Assembly: GCF_016908525.1 (NCBI RefSeq)
Contig: NZ_JAFBEB010000004.1
Location: 248,001 to 312,000, forward strand
From: Brevibacillus fulvus
Lineage (GTDB): Bacteria; Bacillota; Bacilli; Brevibacillales; Brevibacillaceae
Direction: 5' to 3'
DNA: 64,000 nt
Shown: positions 60,601 through 64,000 of the stretch, one piece after another
Position numbering within the stretch: the first letter of the stretch is position 1
Layout: each line of letters opens with the position of its first letter
Program-made: the position numbers and the translations under genes
Notes under the pieces: generated by a model
Told to the model about the DNA's origin: nothing
The model's input: the letters and a program-made list of their open reading frames with translations, nothing else
Database searches by the model: none

Positions 60601-62514
60601 TTACTTATATTCCTTGATCTCAGCCGTGATCTTCTCAATCAACTGCTCTGCCGTATGAGCACCTTCATCGCCCACGCCGCGTCTCCGTACAGAAAGCGTG
60701 CCATCGGCAACCTCTTTCTCACCGATTACCAGCATGTACGGGATTTTTTGCACTTGCGCTTCGCGGATTTTATAACCGATCTTTTCGTTACGCGCATCCA
60801 ATTCGACGCGCAAGCCGGCTTCCTGCAATTTTTGCATCACTTGTTGCGCATAGTCCAAATGCGCTTCGTTGATTGTCATGATCCGAGCCTGGATCGGTGC
60901 CAACCAGGTTGGGAATGCCCCGGCGTAATGCTCGACGAGAATCCCGATAAAGCGCTCCATCGAGCCAAACATGGCGCGGTGCAAAACGACCGGACGATGT
61001 TTTTCATTATCTTGGCCGACATAGGAGAGGTCAAATTTCTCGGGCATTTGGAAGTCAAGCTGAATCGTACCGCATTGATGACGGCGTTTCAGTGCATCGG
61101 TAATTTGGAAGTCAATTTTTGGTCCGTAAAACGCGCCGTCACCTTCCTTGACATCATATGGCAAACCGCTTTCATCCAATACGCGTCGCAGTGAACTTTC
61201 CGCCAGTTCCCACAGTTCGTCGGAACCCATCGAATCTTCCGGACGAGTGGAGAGCGCCACGGAATATTCAAAACCGAACACGCCGTAAATTTTGTCAATC
61301 AGCGCGATCATGTTCTTGATCTCGCTTTCGATTTGGTCCGGACGCACGAAGACATGGGCATCATCCTGACAGAAAGTGCGGACCCGAATCATCCCGTTGA
61401 GCGCACCGGAATATTCATGGCGATGCACTTGTCCAAATTCGGAGTAGCGGATCGGCAAATCGCGATACGAATGCAATTTGTTTTTATAGATCAGCATATG
61501 TCCCGGGCAGTTCATCGGTTTTAAGGCAAACGTCGTATCATCCACTTCGGAGAAATACATATTCTCATGGTAGTGATCCCAGTGGCCCGATTGCAGCCAA
61601 AGACGCTGGTTCATCATAAACGGAGTGCGCACTTCGGTATAGGCCGCCATCCGTTGCAGGCGACGAGAGAACTGTTCCAGCTCGTTGCGAACGGTAAAGC
61701 CGTTGGGCAAATAGAACGGCATGCCCGGCGCTTCTTCCGAGAACATGTACAGTTCCAGCTCTTTCCCCAGTTTGCGGTGGTCGCGTTTTTTCGCTTCTTC
61801 AATAAAATGCAGGTATTCTTCCAACTCGGCTTTTTTCGGCCAAGCGGTTCCATAAATCCGCTGCAGCACTTGATTCTCGGAATTTCCCCGCCAGTAGGCA
61901 CCGGCAACGCTCATCAACTTGAATGCCTTGATATGGCCGGTCGAAGGCAAGTGCGGGCCGCGGCACAGGTCGAAAAACTCGCCTTGCTCGTAGATCGTAA
62001 TGGTCGCATCTTCCGGCAGATCGCGAATCAGCTCCAGTTTCAAATGATCGTTAATCCCTTGGAAAATTTCGAGCGCTTCCTCGCGGGAAACGACTTTGCG
62101 GCGAATCGGCAAATCTTCTTTGATGATTTTTTCCATTTCCGCTTCGATTTTGCCCAAATCTTCCGGGCTGAGCGAAACAGGCAAATCCATGTCGTAATAG
62201 AAGCCGTCTTCAATAACCGGTCCGATGCCCAATTTCACCTCTTGACCGTAAATCCGTTTGACCGCCTGGGCCAGCAAGTGGGCGGTGCTGTGGCGATAGA
62301 CCTCCACCCCATCTGCGGAATCGAGCGTTACGACTTCGACCGCTGCATCTTCGTTAAGCGGAGTGTAGAGATCAACCACTTTTCCATTGATTTTTCCCGC
62401 AATCGCCTTTTTCTTCAGGCTGGCGCTGATCGAACCGGCGATATCCTCAACCGTTGTTCCGGCAGGATATTCTCTCACTGCTCCATCAGGAAACGAAATC
62501 TTCACGTTTGCCAC
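60601..62514 (-). CDS. thrS: Threonine-tRNA ligase
   Basis: Charges tRNA-Thr. The 637 residues contain the TGS domain (FPDGAVREYPAGTTVEDIAG), the N2 editing domain with YRHSTAHLLAQAVKRIYG, and the class II core with zinc ligands in LKPMNCPGHMLIYKNKLHSY. The C-terminal anticodon domain follows (PTWLAPIQARIMTINE). ATG at 62523 directly abuts the ribosome site. GTG at 62514 is 9 nt from GAGAGG and gives VANVKISFPDG, aligned with Bacillus ThrS, so I prefer it. Control is by a T-box. Confidence 0.95.
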   Translation of the reverse strand: MANVKISFPDGAVREYPAGTTVEDIAGSISASLKKKAIAGKINGKVVDLYTPLNEDAAVEVVTLDSADGVEVYRHSTAHLLAQAVKRIYGQEVKLGIGPVIEDGFYYDMDLPVSLSPEDLGKIEAEMEKIIKEDLPIRRKVVSREEALEIFQGINDHLKLELIRDLPEDATITIYEQGEFFDLCRGPHLPSTGHIKAFKLMSVAGAYWRGNSENQVLQRIYGTAWPKKAELEEYLHFIEEAKKRDHRKLGKELELYMFSEEAPGMPFYLPNGFTVRNELEQFSRRLQRMAAYTEVRTPFMMNQRLWLQSGHWDHYHENMYFSEVDDTTFALKPMNCPGHMLIYKNKLHSYRDLPIRYSEFGQVHRHEYSGALNGMIRVRTFCQDDAHVFVRPDQIESEIKNMIALIDKIYGVFGFEYSVALSTRPEDSMGSDELWELAESSLRRVLDESGLPYDVKEGDGAFYGPKIDFQITDALKRRHQCGTIQLDFQMPEKFDLSYVGQDNEKHRPVVLHRAMFGSMERFIGILVEHYAGAFPTWLAPIQARIMTINEAHLDYAQQVMQKLQEAGLRVELDARNEKIGYKIREAQVQKIPYMLVIGEKEVADGTLSVRRRGVGDEGAHTAEQLIEKITAEIKEYK

Positions 62515-62535
62515 TTTTTTCATCCTCTCTTTTTT

Positions 62536-62823
62536 TGAAAATAAAAAAACACTCAATCCCAAAAGGGACGAGTGTCGTTCTCGTGGTACCACCCTACTTT
62601 AGACAAACCAAACAGCATGGTTCGGCAGTCTCTCCATAAAGGTAACGGCATTCACCGGCGTACCGATACTGAAAGACAGCTTGTTCGTCTTCGTTCCCGG
62701 CGCTGCTTGAAGGGGGTAGACAACAGCAAGTTCACTAGTAGGCTCGCAGCCATGGCCTATCTTCTCTGAAAGCGACTGACGCAGTGTCCATGTCCTTCTC
62801 ATCGCATTGTACATATCTGATTG
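62536..62823 (-). promoter_or_regulatory. T-box leader of thrS
   Basis: The core GGGTGGTACCACG (minus strand, about 62594-62583) is followed by a terminator with ACACTC/GAGTGT and an inner TCCC/GGGA stem, then a U-run (62548-62542). A candidate specifier ACC (Thr) is at 62717-62715. The leader should respond to uncharged tRNA-Thr. Confidence 0.9.
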
Positions 62824-62829
62824 CTATGT

Positions 62830-62859
62830 ATTATAGATGAGTTGGGTTGTTGGCGTCAA
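62830..62859 (-). promoter_or_regulatory. Promoter of the thrS transcript
   Basis: TTGACG (62859-62854), 18 bp, perfect TATAAT (62835-62830) on the minus strand. The -10 box includes the ytxC stop codon. Confidence 0.78.
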
Positions 62860-63772
62860 GTCTCGGTTCAATCGCTTTTGCTCCATTTTTGTTGGTTAAA
62901 CAATAGGCGCATGAGGAACAATAAACCAACCGGTTTTCAAAGATCGTACCAATCGTTTGGACCAGCGCTTGTTTCTGATCGGCCAAATGAAACACGATCG
63001 TTTGCGGCGCAATCGTCACCAGGGCGCTGATCAAATAATCTTCCTCACGGCGTTTCCATTCGCCGGAATGAAAAACGGCATCCAACTGCTCGAGCTGAAT
63101 TTTTGTTCCCGCCTGATCGTACAGTTGATACTGCTTGTACGAATGAGGCACGACATGAACGAGTTGGTAACGGGTTTCTTGAATGGCAATCAAATACTTC
63201 AGCAGTTCCACAAACTCTTGATAGTGTTTTTCCTCAAGATAATCGTCGATGCCCAGCTCGACCGCTTCCAGCAATTCATGCTGGTAATCTTTCAGGCGAA
63301 ACCGGATGAAGCCTTCGACAATCATCTCGCCGTTTTCCTGCAGATATTCAAACACTTTGCGATACAGTTTTGCCTTGCGCAAGATCGCTTTCGCCGCACC
63401 TTTTTCCTCGCCGGGAATCGGTTCATCCAGGATACGCTGCACAAAAGGAAGAATTTCACTTATTTCTTCCGCTGTCTCAATCAGCCAATCCTGTTCCACA
63501 TATTGTTCTAAAAGCTGCGGTTCCCGAACCCGTTTGATCCATTCCGCGATGGTGATGGCGACAAACACTCGCACGCGATCTCTCGTTTCACATGTATATT
63601 CTTCATGGCACCAGCTTTGAAACCGGAACAAATGATCATCTTGCAGCATTTCTTCTCTGTAAGAAATAACGACTGGGTAAGTTTGGAGCTGTTGCAACAG
63701 GGTATCGACCAAATCCCGATAAGTTTGGCAAGCCGATTGATCCTTTGGAAGATAGACAGAAATCGTCTGCAA
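62831..63772 (-). CDS. ytxC: Sporulation protein YtxC
   Basis: A 313-residue YtxC-family sporulation protein of unknown mechanism. It is mostly helical, with VRVFVAITIAEWIKRVREPQ and the conserved FIRFRLKDYQHELLEAVELG. The C-terminus has a cysteine cluster (VYCSSCAYC) that could hold zinc. A TTG at 63772 lies downstream of GGGGGGTGAGG and is the likely start. Its position just upstream of thrS matches Bacillus. Confidence 0.85.
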   Translation of the reverse strand: MQTISVYLPKDQSACQTYRDLVDTLLQQLQTYPVVISYREEMLQDDHLFRFQSWCHEEYTCETRDRVRVFVAITIAEWIKRVREPQLLEQYVEQDWLIETAEEISEILPFVQRILDEPIPGEEKGAAKAILRKAKLYRKVFEYLQENGEMIVEGFIRFRLKDYQHELLEAVELGIDDYLEEKHYQEFVELLKYLIAIQETRYQLVHVVPHSYKQYQLYDQAGTKIQLEQLDAVFHSGEWKRREEDYLISALVTIAPQTIVFHLADQKQALVQTIGTIFENRLVYCSSCAYCLTNKNGAKAIEPRLDANNPTHL

Positions 63773-63802
63773 GCTTCCTCACCCCCCTTTATTTGTACTA
63801 AC

Positions 63803-63830
63803 AGTATATGTCCCGTCTGCCTCGTTATAC
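63803..63830 (-). promoter_or_regulatory. Possible sigma-E-like promoter of ytxC
   Basis: GTATAA (63830-63825), 14 bp, CATATACT (63810-63803) on the minus strand fits the spacing and -10 pattern of the mother-cell factor sigma-E. Confidence 0.4.
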
Positions 63831-63907
63831 TTTCAAACAGTTGGAAAAGGGGGGCGTCGGGTGAGCCGGATGCGCAGTAGTCAAACTGTCGTGGCCAAGC
63901 GCGATAA

Positions 63908-63940
63908 AACAAAAAATCCACCGAATCATCAGTGGATTTA
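63908..63940 (-). terminator. Terminator of a gene lying beyond the window
   Basis: AATCCAC and GTGGATT pair across a 10-nt loop, followed by TTTTTTG on the minus strand. Confidence 0.7.
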
Positions 63941-64000
63941 TGCGAGTTTCGATATTTGCGCAAAGGAGCAGCGGCTCGCCCTGCGTGCGACAATGAAACT
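63938..64000 (-). CDS. Possible 3' end of a gene continuing past the window
   Basis: A minus-strand frame enters at 64000 and stops at a TAA at 63940-63938, directly abutting the terminator stem. The roughly 20 codons visible are too few to identify the gene. In Bacillus the gene upstream of ytxC is dnaI, but nothing here confirms that. Confidence 0.25.
   Translation of the reverse strand, partial: SFIVARRASRCSFAQISKLA

Noticed and set aside
62599-62814. A 71-codon minus-strand open frame upstream of thrS
   Set aside because: It overlies the T-box leader, and the conserved RNA motifs explain the sequence.
63508-63993. A 161-codon minus-strand frame at the window end overlapping ytxC
   Set aside because: It crosses a terminator and the ytxC promoter and is out of frame with ytxC.

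Overview
The window reads as chromosome of a spore-forming member of the Bacillales. The lines of evidence are a gerA-type germinant receptor operon, sspI, a YjcZ-family peptide, ytxC, an S-layer-linked csaB, and gene orders known from Bacillus: sdhC-sdhA-sdhB divergent from yslB, pheS-pheT-zapA-mutS2, thrS-infC-rpmI-rplT and ytxC-thrS. The lineage below that level cannot be fixed from the sequence alone. There are no rRNA or tRNA genes, no CRISPR array, no transposase and no clear phage genes. About 60 genes are tightly packed and most have convincing ribosome binding sites, several with TTG, GTG, CTG or ATT starts.

Layout. 1-4016: succinate dehydrogenase operon sdhCAB (minus) and yslB. 4074-9962: amino acid and repair genes: metX behind a SAM-I riboswitch, an aldo/keto reductase, lysC behind a lysine riboswitch, uvrC with a probable CTG start. 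10116-13863: trxA, an enoyl-CoA hydratase, an LCP cell-wall ligase, a PrmA-like methyltransferase and a 38-residue membrane peptide. 13958-15933: csaB and a methyltransferase. 16000-20085: spore germination operon A-C-D-B. 20270-34601: a cell-envelope block with a SpoVB/MurJ-type flippase, a PaaK-like adenylate-forming enzyme, MurJ, an O-antigen-ligase-like polymerase followed by two co-transcribed envelope proteins, two GT4 glycosyltransferases, a DppA-type aminopeptidase, a nucleotide-sugar dehydrogenase and small membrane proteins.

34665-44466: mutS2, a YvlD-like protein, zapA, pheT-pheS behind a T-box, a DUF2225 protein, a TrmH-type RNA methyltransferase, ktrA-like and sspI. 44509-48035: DUF1294 and DedA membrane proteins, an unexplained promoter-leader-terminator unit, moaB and ktrB-like. 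48099-54425: ilvB-ilvN-ilvC-leuA-leuB behind a Leu (CUC) T-box. 54682-56151: an Rrf2 regulator and an NmrA-type oxidoreductase linked by a repeated GTTATAAC motif. 56212-58750: metC and metI behind a second SAM-I riboswitch. 58929-63772: a YjcZ peptide, rplT, rpmI, infC behind an L20-type leader, thrS behind a T-box, and ytxC.

The genes combine into coherent pathways. Aspartokinase feeds the aspartate family; MetX, MetI and MetC form a complete acetyl-homoserine transsulfuration route to homocysteine under two SAM riboswitches; branched-chain synthesis is present except leuCD. Seven recognisable RNA leaders (two SAM-I, one lysine, three T-box, one L20 type) lie in 64 kb. The least explained pieces are the 130-nt leader upstream of dedA, the polymerase/repeat-protein/lipoprotein operon at 25.1-28.9 kb, and the 15-bp-periodic repeat between the Rrf2 and NmrA genes.
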